A program made the position numbers and the translations under genes. The notes under the pieces are model-generated. The model was not told the DNA's origin. It was given only the letters and a program-made list of their open reading frames with translations, and did no database searches. From Progne subis subis (Eukaryota; Chordata; Aves; Passeriformes; Hirundinidae): DNA of 64,000 bases. The stretch spans positions 806,001 to 870,000 of the forward strand of contig JAKJHU010000107.1 in assembly GCA_022316685.1 (NCBI GenBank), in the 5' to 3' direction. Of the stretch, positions 37,980 through 49,679 are shown piece after piece (the first letter of the stretch is position 1; the number at the start of each line of letters is the position of its first letter).

Positions 37980-38822
37980 AGCAAATTTACAGATGATAGA
38001 AAATTGGGAGGCCCTACAGAGTGACCTTGATAAACTAGCAGACTAGGCAATCACCAAACACAGAAGTTCAACAAGGGCAAGTGCCAGATTCTGCACCTTG
38101 GACAGAGCAACCCTGGCTGTACGGACAGATTGGGGAATGAGATGCTGGAAAGCAGTGACATGGAAAGGGACCTGGGGGTCCTGGTCCATGGCAAGCTGAA
38201 CATGAGTCAGCAGCGCCCTGGCAGCCAGGAGGGACAACCCTGCCCTGGGAGCATCAGGCACAGCATCACCAGCCAGGGAAGGGAGGGGATTGTCCCACTC
38301 TGCTCTGCACTGAGGTGGCCTCACCTTGAGTCCTGTGTGCAGTTTTGGGTGTCACAGTATAATAATAAAGATAAAAAGCTGATAGAATGTGCCCAAGAAG
38401 AGTAATGAGGATGGTGAAGGCCTTGAGGGAAAGCCATATGCGGAGTGGCTGAGGGCACTCGGTCAATTCAGCCTCAAGGAGAGGAGACTGAGGGAGACCT
38501 CATTGCAGTTCCAGCTTCCTCATGAGGGGAAGAGGAGGGGCAAATACTGATCTCTTCTCTGTGGTGACCCTCATGACAGGACACGAAGGAACGGCCTGAA
38601 GTTGTGTCAAGGAGGTTTAGGTTGGCTTTGCCCAGAGGGTGGTTGGGCACTGGAACAGCTCCCCAGGGAAGTGGCCACAGCACCAAGCCTGACAGAGTTC
38701 AAGAAGCGTTTGGACGATGCACATGGTGTGACTCTTGGGGGTGTCTTGTGCAGGACCAGGAAGCTGGGCTTCATCCTAGTGGGTCCCTTCCAACTCAGCT
38801 TATCCTGTGATTCTGTGAAAAC
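37980..38822 (+). mobile_element. CR1 LINE, 5'-truncated, sense, about 0.84 kb
   Basis: Contains the C-terminal part of the CR1 reverse transcriptase ORF with frameshifts and stops: MERDLGVLVHGKLNMSQQ and LCSALRWPHLESCVQFWV are recognisable CR1 Pol motifs. Further downstream come the CR1 3' blocks (AGAGTTCAAGAAGCGTTTGG, GTGGGTCCCTTCCAACTCAG) and a terminal CTGTGATTCTGTGA, the family's 3' hallmark. Not coding-competent. Confidence 0.93.
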
Positions 38823-41800
38823 ACTCCTATTAAATTTCTATATCTATGCATTAAGGCATCTCATGATTTGTTATTGTAACTTGGTTAAAAAGCAAGAATA
38901 CCTGAAATTGATTCAAATACAATTCAACAGAGTTAACTCAGTGATGAAACCAATATACAGTAGCTAAAATCATTCCCCTGCCTCAGCTACTGCTCTCTGG
39001 GTTCTGGCTGCTTTTCCCAGTTCTGCTGCCTCACCTCCTCATAAAAATTAGTAAGCACCTCTTGACATATTTTGTGTATCTTAACTGATATGTAAAATAC
39101 TACCAAAACAGAGGCTGAGGATATTTTTCCTCTGAGTCACTGCCATACATAAGTATTTCAGCTTGAACAGTTGAGCTGTAAAGGCTTCTAATTAAAACAA
39201 AAACAAACAAACAAAAAATCAATGAAAAAAAAAAAGAAAAAAAGCCAAGCTGTAATTCAATTAATTGAATTACTCCATTGAGGATTTACTTGTTAAGTAA
39301 TTAGTCAACCTCTGTACACCATACACAACCTCAGCTCCTTCAAATTTAAAATAAAATGGTTCAGAAGACTTCTTAAAGTATTTAAAGCTTTTATTAGATG
39401 GCACAGTAAAAAACTTCCAACAACCTCTTATAGCAAAAGTTTCTCAGATATGCTGTAGCTCCTACATTCAGGCAATGGGAAGTTAAAAACTGTAAAGAGG
39501 TTCTTTACCTGACTTTTCCCTAAGGATATTTCTATTTTTGGGATCCAGAGTGGAACTGCTGCTTTGGTGTTCTCATTAACACCTCTAGTACACATAAAAG
39601 ACTACTTCTTTACAGTAGCCTTTCAAAGAAAGGCTGTGACGTGAAACAGTATTTTAAATCATTAAATGTAAGGCAAATAAAGTTAAACTGCAGTGCTGCA
39701 GACATACGTATATATGGAAAAACCTCCAAACAAACCCTTAGTTGTATTATCTGTCTTTGATACGGCCTGAGGTTTTCCCCAATCCTGCAGGATTTACTAG
39801 TAGTTTTGGTATTGGTTGGCTCAGAACATGTTAACCACATGAAGACAGCTAGCACCAACTTCCAGAGTGCCCTTCAGCAAAGGAAAGCAAACAGTGTTTG
39901 ACTAGAGGCTTAAAGTTCTGCTTTGAATTGCAGAGGACAGAACCTGTACAAAAGAGCAAGCTCAGCTACCTTGTCAGGATTGGCTTGTTAAATCTGAAGG
40001 TCAACATGAACCTGAAAGAAGATACTCATGAGAAATTAATTCAGAAAGGCATAAATGATTCAGGAGAAAGACCTTGCTAAACTGCAATCTACATGGCCAG
40101 GAATTTCTCTGTGGAAAGCTCTACTCCTTACTAAGCATCCCTAATGTACCTGACAAAAGCAGAGGACACTGCCCTACAACACCTGGCAGACACACAAATG
40201 CCACAGGAACTACTGTATTCCAGCCCTCTCCCATCAAACAGGGAGCATCTAAGCAGAGCAGGTGCAATTCGAGCCTGGCACGTTGAAAAAGAAATGGAAG
40301 GAGGAAGAATAAAAGCAAATAGTTCCAAAAGGAACTTAACTGCTGAGTAACTGAGGGGTTTCACCACAGGACTGACTTCATTTCAAATGCTGAGCGCATA
40401 TTCCTCAGTCATCACCCAGGCCCCCACAGGGGAAGGCGGGGAGTGACTGGCATACAGAAAACAGTGCATTTGAACTGCTGGGTATTTTGTGATAATCTGC
40501 ATTTATCTGAAAGCTGTCAATTGGCAACAACATTTAACACCAACATAAACTGACCTGGAGAATCACACTGAGCAGAAACGTAGTGTTCTCTGGCAAGGGC
40601 ATCGTGCAAGCTTGGGCACCAAAACGCAGCTCTGGCAGAAATCTGCACTTTCTCTTTGCTACATTGCTGGCATCCAGCCTGGGAGACAAGTGAGGGTCTG
40701 TCCTTTCAGCCCTACCCACAGCGTCAGTGGCTTCAAGGAGATTCTTCCACAAGCAGAACTATGGCTTTTGAGCCTTCCCTCCTCAACAATTCCCAATTCT
40801 TCCCTGGCACTAGTTCTCTATGAACTACTTGATTCTTGATTCAGTTTGCAAGTATTCAAATTCCTTTGCAATAAGGGTTTTCAGGGATAAATGCACTAGC
40901 ACAAACAAGACTTGCACCCCATAAAATACCACCACTTACCTACCCAAATAATTTTTTTTAAGTAATGTGGGCTTAGAAGTTAGACAGGTTTAACAAACAT
41001 GTAAGTTTTTTGGCTTTAGACAGTTTTAAAATGCTTGGTTATGAGGGCTCCTGAAGAGAAAAAAACTTGATTTGTTTGGCTAAAATCTAAGTAATTCACT
41101 GAGGGATTAAAGATGTCCAAAGGTGCTCAATTTTGCTGGAAGCTGTGGGGAATAAAAGAAAGAGGCATGTCAGTTAAACTGGAGCAAAACATCCTCATAA
41201 ATGAGTGTGATATACCCTAGAACAAACCAGCAAAAAAGCCAAAATCATCCTTTCAAAACACTCTTAAAAAGGAGGGGGGAAAAAAAAAGCAGGAGGAGAT
41301 TTCTTGGCCATCCTGATTTTCAGTCTCTCAATCCTCTTCATTCCTTTGCAGAAAGCAAATTAATTTCATTTGTAGTTTCCGACCTAAACTAAGAAGTATA
41401 TTGTTACTCCCATGTATGTTCCTCCAGAGGTCTACTAAGTGCTCTATTATATAGAAAATAGTAGGAACGGTGGCAAAACAGTGGCAAGATCAATTCTAAC
41501 AGAGCACATAAAGCTATACTAGAATTACAAGAAATATCAGTGGCATTTCCAATATTATTAAGATTACTTCTTCAGTAATGTTTCATGGCACAAAAGCCAA
41601 GTAACCACATCTAGCTGCATTGAATGGGATAGAAACTTCCTTTGTTGATGGCTTGAGAGCTTCCCAAACTGAGGAAAGCTCATAGGCCCTTCCAACTCAA
41701 ATCTTTGAAAAAAACCTAAACCACACTAAAACTTATTTCTTGATTTGCTGTTGGGAATTTCAGAGCATCTATTTTGAATACACCCTAAAATCTGATTTTC

Positions 41801-42809
41801 ACAGAAGGAATCCAAACAATCGGCTTTCTCAACTCAAGGTCCAACATTAGCCAACCCAGCTGAGGACAGCTATACTGTAAACCCACCCTCTTCTTCCAGT
41901 GCTGGTGGCACATAAATGGAGGTCCCTCAGGCTTCAGCAACACAGTCTCTCACTCTCAGCTCCCCTCAGGAGGGAACATCTCTTTCCCACCTGCTGTCCT
42001 GCACGTTGGAGGCAGCTGCTCAAGGTGGATTAATCCCTACCAGCAAAATCATTATAGAAGAAACCTTGAATTAAATTGTGTAACCTTGCTTTGCATTTTA
42101 TCTCAGTTATTTTCTTTACTGGTTCCTTGTTGGTTTATAATCCTTCAGACAAAATAAGTTGAAGTTAACGTAACTTTTAAATTATATACAGTACCTTTTT
42201 TTTTTGTAACTAGAAAGACAAATTATAAATTGCATAGCTTGCTGAAAATCTGAGGACACATTTACTCAAAATTCTCTATTTATACAATTTCTTGCACTAA
42301 GAACTGCTTCTATTTCTTCAGCAATCAGTTCTCTAATTCTGATTGCTGTAAAGCTGCTTCTGAATAGTAAGTTGCATTACAAAATTAAGCAATTTGTAAA
42401 CAAGGACAAATCTCTTTTAACTAAATCTGTATTAAATATTATAGGAACAGAAATAAAATTACTTTTAACACTTGTCACTGCATTATTATCTCCTACTAAT
42501 GTATTAATAATGTGCCAGTTTACCACTAAAACTCTGCGTCTTTTTTTTTTTGAGACTGAAACCTTTGACGTTTTTCGACCCCACAACGATTACTTTTAGT
42601 AACAGTTATTTTAGTGATCTAAACTGAATACAATAGGCTGTGTATCTACACAAGCAACTGTGTTTTCTGCTCAGAACAGCGCATAGTTTACATTTTCAAG
42701 AGACTGTGCTTTTGGGTCAAAGGTTTCCCTTAAGTCAGCTGTCTAACTTGGTATCAAACCATGCAGGAAAAACAGGTATAACTAATTTTTTTTATTTAAA
42801 TAATTTCAG

Positions 42810-43010
42810 GAGACTAAAACAAGTCAGTACTTTAGAGTTCATTATCCACAGAGCCAATTATTCAGGGGTTTAGCCAGCATCCATATGGCCAATGGGGGCA
42901 ACATCAATTCACACATGACTCAAGCAGCGCTTTATCCTCCAGCCCAGAATGGACCCCATGGCTGAGCCCAGCAGCCCTGCAAAACTCAGCCCCGAGGAGT
43001 CTGTGTGTAG
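42810..43010 (+). other. Exon-like segment on the antisense strand
   Basis: A 201-nt plus-strand block lies between a strong acceptor (T-rich tract, then AATTTCAG) and a strong donor (GTGTAG|GTAAGAG). It contains no long reading frame, so if real it would belong to a non-coding antisense RNA. Splice signals alone are weak evidence. Confidence 0.25.
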
Positions 43011-44608
43011 GTAAGAGACAAGCTGGGTAAAACTGCATGTAAAAGTGTGTAAACAACATATATTGAAAGGTAATGATTATACAAACAGCAGGGAAATCAA
43101 TTTTATAGCACATGGGAGTAACTTGCTTCACATGTAACTATCTGCAGGCCTGGTGATACTAAATACTTATGTTAGTTAAAGCGGGGCAGTTGGGGGGTCG
43201 CTCATTTTTAAGTAGTAGATGCAAGGGGACAGCTTTGCTTCCAGAGGGGCAGTTTCCTCCTCCCTCCATCCCACAGTTCCCTTCCTTGTTCTGGAATGGG
43301 TCACCATCTTACAAAAACTGGAAAGACTTGCATTTGTGTTGAAAGCCCATAGCAATAGCTCCTACATTTTTACTGATCAGATTTTGGCAGGCAGGAAAGC
43401 TTTCCCTATTAACAAGCCTCATTTTATATTTCTAAGTGCACTGCCTCGCTTTCCCTCCCAAATTGGTGCTGACAATTAATGGCCATCAAAAGACTAAAAC
43501 TAAGAGGTTGTGAGGAACCAGCATTGAAATAATTAGCTTTGAAAGCCCAGAAAGCACTCCTAAAAGCAGATAGAAGTGTGTTTGTGCAAGAGCTTGTTTG
43601 TCTAAAAACACAGCGAACTCCGCGTGCTACAAGTTCTGACCTCCTCCGACACCATCTCCTCTCCCAGCAGCTGCCTTGTCCAGCTGACAAGTGAACAACC
43701 AGGGAAGGAAATGAGCCATCCCCTGGGGGCATCCCTGAAGTACGTACTCGGTGGCACCACTTTGACAGCAGCCACATGTATAGGAGACCGCACATTGGTA
43801 AGAGTCGGGACAAGCAGCGGCCGGAACCATTCCTTCAGATAACACGGCAAAATGGGTCTTTTGTTATGCATGAGACAGAGCCTGAGGAGGGCAGGAGAGG
43901 CTCCACCCAACAGGTCCTCACCCAGAGGAAAAAAGACAAGTGGAAAGAGAGAAGGATACATTTCGGTTTTTCAGGGTGTGTCTAAAAGTCAGCAGTCTCC
44001 TTTCAAAGCAGAATGGAGCAAATCTGAGAACCTGAACAAAGGCAACAGTCACATATCAAGCACTTCTCTCTTAGTATCACCCGAGGGTAGGTATTTAACC
44101 TGTTAAATATTCAAGAACAGGGTTGCACAAGTAATTAAGCAACTGACCATTTACACCTGACAACAGAGAAGGGCGAATCAGGTTTTACGTGGTCTGTCTA
44201 GCAACCTACGCTGTTTGTTGAATTTCAAGGTATAGGATTTTGTTCCCAGCTTATTTATTCAAGAAACCTACAATTCCTGACTGCCATACAGCTGTTTCAC
44301 ACACTTGTTCTTCTTCTACATGTTAAACCGTGCCTTGAGAATATCATTTGCAGCTCATTTTAAATTCAGAATGACTGTTACTTTAAATTTTTTTAAACAA
44401 CAGCTCAAAACTATAGAGATCTTTAACCATCTTTACTGCTTTGCATCCATATGTAATTTCAGTTACAGTGGAAAATCCTACTGAAGCCCTAGACACACAG
44501 ATGAAGAAGCCAGCACGACACATGCATTGTCGTAGTTAAACATGTAAGTGTCCGACTAAAATCCAACTCGTTCTTCATAAATTCAGAGCCTGACAAAAAC
44601 CTTAGGGG

Positions 44609-44631
44609 AAAAAAAAAAAAAAAAAAAAAAA
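44609..44631 (+). repeat. Poly-A tract
   Basis: An uninterrupted A run of more than 20 bases beside the CpG island; possibly the tail of an unrecognised retroposed sequence. No target-site duplication identified. Confidence 0.8.
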
Positions 44632-45019
44632 AATTACTCCAAAACAAACAGTGGGAGCGCTGTTACACATTCCCCAGAGTGCAAAAGTAGCGTTAGACTT
44701 CAACAGGCACTAAGATCAGGCCTTTTGAGCAGTTTTAATTACAGCTCTCCCCTTCTGCAGACCCGCAGCAAAGTAATACAAGTCGGCCAGACCTGCAGCT
44801 TCGCTTTTAGCCCCTAAACCCAAGCCACGTCTGACAGCAGGTTGACTTTACCGGTCACTTTGAGTACTCCTCCTTTTCCCTGGCGGAACAATACAGCAGG
44901 GCTCTGCTCCCTTCCCAGAGACAACCGACTTGCCTTGAAATTACACGCGAACATCTGCAAGCCCTAAGGCCGGACTTTACTTCCCGAGCGCGGAGAGCGG
45001 CGGGCGCCGCGCCGCCTAC

Positions 45020-45049
45020 CTTGGCCACCCAGCTGAACAATGGTGACAT
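45020..45049 (-). CDS. TBC1D1: Candidate alternative first coding exon of TBC1D1 (10 codons)
   Basis: On the minus strand inside the CpG island, an ATG at 45,049 with A at -3 opens MSPLFSWVAK. It reaches a good donor, CCAAG|gtaggc, directly after a complete codon. This is phase 0, the same phase as the acceptor at 27,276, so splicing would give MSPLFSWVAK-VPEIISS and a protein lacking the N-terminal PTB region. The CpG island lies in the intron between the unseen first coding exon and the exon at 27 kb. The start, donor and phase are seen; the promoter and transcript are inferred. The alternative is that this is a non-coding first exon or an unused CpG island. Confidence 0.5.
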
Positions 45050-45116
45050 CCTAGGGGCTCCGGCGCGGCGATCCCCGGCTCCGGCCGCTCCTCTCCGCCT
45101 CTCCCGCCCGCCGCTC

Positions 45117-45128
45117 CTACCGCCTCAT
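45117..45128 (-). other. Three-codon upstream ORF before the alternative ATG
   Basis: On the minus strand ATG AGG CGG TAG lies 68 nt upstream of the candidate alternative TBC1D1 start. If transcription begins above 45,128, ribosomes would meet this minimal ORF first. It matters only if the candidate exon is real. Confidence 0.4.
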
Positions 45129-45343
45129 GCGCGGGGAAGGGCCCGGCCCGCGCGGACTCCCGAAGCGTCCCCGCACCGAGCGCCGGCACCGCCAGCTCTC
45201 CGCGCCGGGAACACTGCCCGTGGCGGCGCCGGCTGCGGCCGCGGGGCTGCGGGGCGGGAAGGGAAGGGATGGGAAAGGAAGGGCCGCGGCCGCGTCCCGC
45301 CCCCGCCGCGCTCCGCCTCCAGGCCGGGCTCCTCGCGCCCGGG

Positions 45344-45666
45344 CTGCGGGAAAGGGAGCGAGCTCGGGAATGGGAACGGGGCTCAGGGAAAGGGAACGGG
45401 TTCGGGAAGGGAGCGGGGCTCGGGAAGGGAGAGGGCTCGGGAAAAGGAACGGGGCTCGGGAAAGGGAGCGGGGCTCGGGAAAGGGAGCGGGCTCGGGAAA
45501 GGGAGCGGGCTCGGGAAAAGAGTGGGTTCGGGAAAGGAGCGGGTTCGGGAAAGGAGGGGGGCTCGGGAAAGGAGCGGGTTCGGGAAAGGAGCGGGTTCGG
45601 GAAAAGAGCGGGTTCGGGAAAGGAGCGGGTTCGGGAAAGGAGCGGGTTCGGAAAAGGAGCGGGTTC
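45344..45666 (+). repeat. G-rich minisatellite, about 18 units of 17-19 bp
   Basis: Units of the form CGGGAAAGGGAGCGGGCT or CGGGAAAGGAGCGGGTT are repeated head to tail about 18 times. Left-hand units are 18-19 bp ending in GGGGCT or GGGCT; right-hand units are mostly 17 bp ending in GGGTT, so two subfamilies adjoin. Every unit has two GGG-type runs, giving dense G-quadruplex potential on the plus strand. The array forces long open frames in most registers on both strands, none of which is a gene. Confidence 0.95.
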
Positions 45667-48600
45667 GCCGCCCGGCAGCGCGCCCGGTAACGCAGACAAC
45701 CGCCGGCGGCCGCCTCGCGCTGCCCGGCCACGTAACTCAGCGCTGACGACGGGATCGGTAACTAAACCTTTCTGGGAACATCCCGGCATCGAAGCCATTC
45801 CTAACATTAAAGGATCGAGCGAAAAATCATCTGTTTGAAACCACTGAGAAATGTTACACTTCTAGTCTGTCTTGCTATTCGTGTTAGCTAATCACACGCT
45901 AGCTGCTCAACTACCAGAAATCAGACTGTCGTGGAAGGCCAGACAGTAGTGTGCATGTTTCCGGCAGGTCCAGGGATGTTAATTGCCACTCAGCCAGGAA
46001 TGCTCATTCCTGCCGTTGCTCCGGCTGAGCTGGCTGTGAACATCGTCCTCCCCTACTGAGCGGCCGCGGGGCTACCTGAAACAGCTAATTTTCCTGAGTT
46101 TGGAGGAAGGGCACAGAACCAGGAAAGGAAAAAATGTTTGGAGTTCACAGGAAATAATCCACTGGGCTCAAAACAAAAAGCCCTTTATTTTCCACCACCT
46201 CACAGAAACAACATGAAGAACTAGATTTGCACAGTTGTAATAGGAAAGCAACGCACTTCTCAATAAAATTCAACTGGTCAATGAAGTGCCAAATTCAGCT
46301 CTTCATTTTGCCCGAAGACACACTCACAGAGACAGCTACTCCACTGTGAGAGTGCCCTGAATATGCTTGCACTTGCACACTCATGGCCAATGGAATGGTC
46401 TCCAGGTCAGAGCTGACACTGCTCCAGTTGTTTGAGTTATTAAATGAAAACAGAAGGGAAAGTGACATCCATGCATATGAGCTGGGGAGAACCAGAGCCA
46501 ATCTCACAGCTCACTGAGGCAGAAAAGGAGTAGTTTTGGTGCCTGCCCCAGATTGCAGCCCTGGCTTTGGTTTATGCAAAGCAAACAAGGCATCGAGCTG
46601 CCAGAGAGCTCTAGCACCTCCTAACGTGGTGCTGGTGAGTGCCCTAGCACTGTTGTATATCTGTAATGGGACACAGAGGGATGAGGGGACAACACAAAAT
46701 GGTTCTTCTCAGGCTGTACCTAAATTACAGTTTCTGAAATGAAAACCTTAACAAATACATTTCAGATCTTCATAAAAGGAGAACAGAGTTCCATTTTCTA
46801 ATAGTTCTACAGATTAGAGATAATTCACAAAGATGGCCAGTGGTTCTCTCTGTCAGCTGTACAGATGTTCTTAGACATAGGCCCAGTAAGTGACTAAATA
46901 TGACTAATACCCATTTTGGTAGCAGTCTCTAAAGGCTTACTGGCATGATAGAGAGAGACATTTTCACCGCTGCTACTATTCATGATGCACAGAGCACATA
47001 CACGAAAAAATAACATCTGTTCTCAGGGCCTTAAACTCAGAATGCAACAAGAACTCCAGAAATAATACCATCCGAAGGACAGAACCAGGTCTGCTTTTAT
47101 TTCATAAAGTAACTGAGGGCATGAGCAAGGCAGAATGGTATTTATTACATGCTGCTCACAACCACTATACAGTATAGTATAACCACTATATTTGATGGTA
47201 GTATGAGAGTCTCAAGAGTCTCATTTCTCTAACACTGAGTGTGAACAGTATTACATCTGAGTAATTACTTCTTCCCTTGTCTCTGAGGAGATCCTGCCAG
47301 CTTGGGACTTTGTCCAGCTTCCCCATCCCGACGGACATCTTTACACAATTTTAAACTAACAATACACACATCTGCCCCCAAGTCCACATTAAACACTGAT
47401 GTCACTTCACACTACTTAACTTCGAAACCTGTTGCATGTAGTTGTTATAGCGACGTTTGTATGATTTTAGATGCACTCTGAAAACTTCTACATGCTTCTA
47501 TAGGATTGGGAAGAAGAGCGGTCTTGTGGTGAAGATACCACATTAGGAGACAGAAAAACAATGAATGAATTCCAGCTTCTGCTGTTAACATGGCTTTCAG
47601 GCATGCTACATAACTGCTCTCTGCTTTAGTTAATCTGTTAAACAAAGATGATAGATGCTGGCCTTGAAGGAAGGAGAACTGGGCACACTTTGGCATTTGG
47701 GAAAACAGCTGGAAGTGAGATGTAAGTGTTTAGCTGTAAAAACACTTAGCAATACATGAAATTCTTCAGTGTAAATTAAAAAGGTCACTGTGTTGCTTAC
47801 CTTCCAAAAAAGATGCATTTAGTAATGTCGTGGGAACAATAAGTGCATTAATTTTTCAGGATGTTCAAATTTCTAAAAAGAGAAACTCTGTATTTTAGTA
47901 TTTTGTCTTGTGTAGATAACTGTCTCTCCAAAAATACTACATAAGCATTTTGGGGAAATGGAAAAATTCAGGGCCAGGGAATAACATCTGTACTGCATAA
48001 ATAATAAGTAGCACTTGACACCATCTCATCCAAGTGTATGATCTCTTAAAAATCAAAACAAACCCCTCAGTCCTATAAGCTGTCCCATGTTACCATGGAA
48101 AGTATTAGCAAGGTATTTGTGGCTGTTTTTAAAATAGCAACAATTAAAATACTTCAAAGTCATAACTTAAAGCCTACATCATCAGAAAGGTGATCTTTCT
48201 GTTTTACAGATGTCCTACATAAATTTACACATACACAAATACCCCCATTATTATTTCTCCAACAAACTTTTCTCCATTAAAAGAAGCCATTTGGAGAATG
48301 AACGAGATATAAAAAGAGAAGGGAGACATAAGGAAATATTAAGAAGAAAGGAGGGTGCAGTTGACCTTTCAACTCAAAAAAGGAGTATTTCTGGCTCATT
48401 TTCCACTGATTTCAGTTTCTCTAGGTTTAATGGCTATAAATATTTTTTTGTGTTCACAGTGGGTCATCACTGAATGATGAGAGAGTTCTCGTGAGAACAA
48501 GAACTTGCATTAAGGGTATAGCCACAACTGTGGTACCTGAGAACTGGCCTCTTCTGTTGCTCTTTTGTTACAACTAGTGGTGATTTTAAAGCAGATCCTA

Positions 48601-49340
48601 TTCCCATTTAATTTTTTTTCTTCTGAATTGTATTTAAACATATTTTGGCAGTTATTCTCCTCATGAATTATCCCCTCTGTCCACATTTACTTGCAACTTT
48701 CACTTATCTCCTTCCTTCCTTCATGACACAAGAAGGTCTTGATAAATTCAGGTGAAAAAAATACAAGAAAAAATATGCCTGCCATTAATTATCACTTTCC
48801 AATATTTGGTCTTTGTTTAAAAACACCCACAATTTTTATACTTCATCACTTATTTCTCACTGTTCTTTAAGATTTCCCTGAATATTGTCTCATCCTTTCA
48901 CCTTCCAGGTGTGATGGTTTCTACTTTCTGAGGAAAAAAAGAGAAAAAAAGTAACTACTTTGAGAGAACTGTTTGTGATGTGAATTCAAATGTAATAATG
49001 TTTTGGTTCTTAGATGCAGCTGTAATAAATCATACCAAAATAGAGGTGTCTAAGGAAACACCAGATTTTTATGGCACCTTCACGCAATGCAAGATGTAAA
49101 AAAATATTTATCTGAATCCATCAACGGAACAGAGTAATGAATCCTCTGGATTTCATCCTATCCAAAGATTCAATCAGGCTTAACTCAGTGGCTCCTGAAT
49201 AGATACTCTAGTGAAGGAAAAAGTAAGCTTTGTTACTTCTTTTTGCAAAAGTATAAGCAAACTTTTTCCTCAATACAAAATAAAATATTAATTATAAAAC
49301 CAAATTACTTCACCAAACCAGATCTGCGCCAGCCCCCTGA

Positions 49341-49679
49341 TGAAAAACAACAGCAAGACCCAACAGCTAACCACAGACTGGTAGTTGTCACCGAGACACA
49401 CAAAGCAATCACGCGTAGACAAGAGATCTTTGCAATGCAGAGGTCCTTCTGATCCCAGCTCACTGCTCCGAGAGCGGAGAGAGGAGGAAGAGCAAGAGAG
49501 CCTCTTTGTTTATTCTTTACTTTTTATACATTTGTGGGTCTAGCAGAAGATTGGATTTTTGGGGTTTCCACCCCTCAGCCTCAGTGGCCAGACCAATTGT
49601 CAGTTACAGTTGTTTTTCAGGTTAGAAATATGCAAACAAAGGACAAAGAATGAAAAACAAAGGATTTGTTTATGTTACA
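49341..49679 (-). mobile_element. Solo LTR-like endogenous retroviral element
   Basis: Read on the minus strand, a 339-bp unit starts TGTAAC and ends TTTTTCA (TG...CA). It has a TATAAAA box (49,522-49,528) and an AATAAA signal 8 nt further on (49,509-49,514), followed by a pyrimidine-rich stretch. This order, with a polyadenylation signal just after the TATA box, is usual in some avian retroviral LTRs. A TGGCGC motif lies just past the 3' end, but no internal genes or target-site duplication are seen. It is a non-coding remnant. Confidence 0.55.

Larger units (their letters stand above)
27277..45019 (-). other. TBC1D1: Large TBC1D1 intron
   Basis: About 17.7 kb between the candidate alternative first exon and the exon at 27,276; it would also be part of the main first intron after the unseen first coding exon. 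I found no sequence encoding the N-terminal PTB region on the minus strand. It contains a GATA-type microsatellite (28,679-28,727), three CR1 fragments, a plus-strand exon-like segment (42,810-43,010) and a 28-base A tract near 44,609-44,631. The rest is unremarkable AT-rich sequence. Confidence 0.75.
44960..45770. promoter_or_regulatory. CpG island, probable internal TBC1D1 promoter
   Basis: Base composition shifts abruptly from AT-rich to strongly GC- and CpG-rich, the only such region in the window. It contains GC boxes (for example GGGGCGGG near 45,254 and CCCGCCCCCGCC near 45,296) and an NRF1-like ATGCGCG near 45,127. There is no TATA box near the minus-strand ATG, as is usual for CpG promoters. 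On the minus strand it ends at a donor (45,020). On the plus strand two weak donor-like sites (about 45,689 and 45,753) could serve a divergent transcript. Its upstream half is the G-rich minisatellite. Confidence 0.75.

Noticed and set aside
38130..38967. Several frames of 68-121 codons
   Set aside because: They are fragments of the CR1 at 38 kb, interrupted by stops and frameshifts.
43424..44106. Cluster of overlapping frames up to 129 codons on both strands
   Set aside because: No frame has family sequence or consistent splice signals; the region is simply less AT-rich.
45016..45838. Long overlapping open frames of 187-263 codons on both strands
   Set aside because: They are made by the 17-19 bp minisatellite and CpG-rich composition, which contains few stop codons in any register. 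The peptides are low-complexity Gly-Lys-Glu-Arg or Pro-Phe-Ser repeats.
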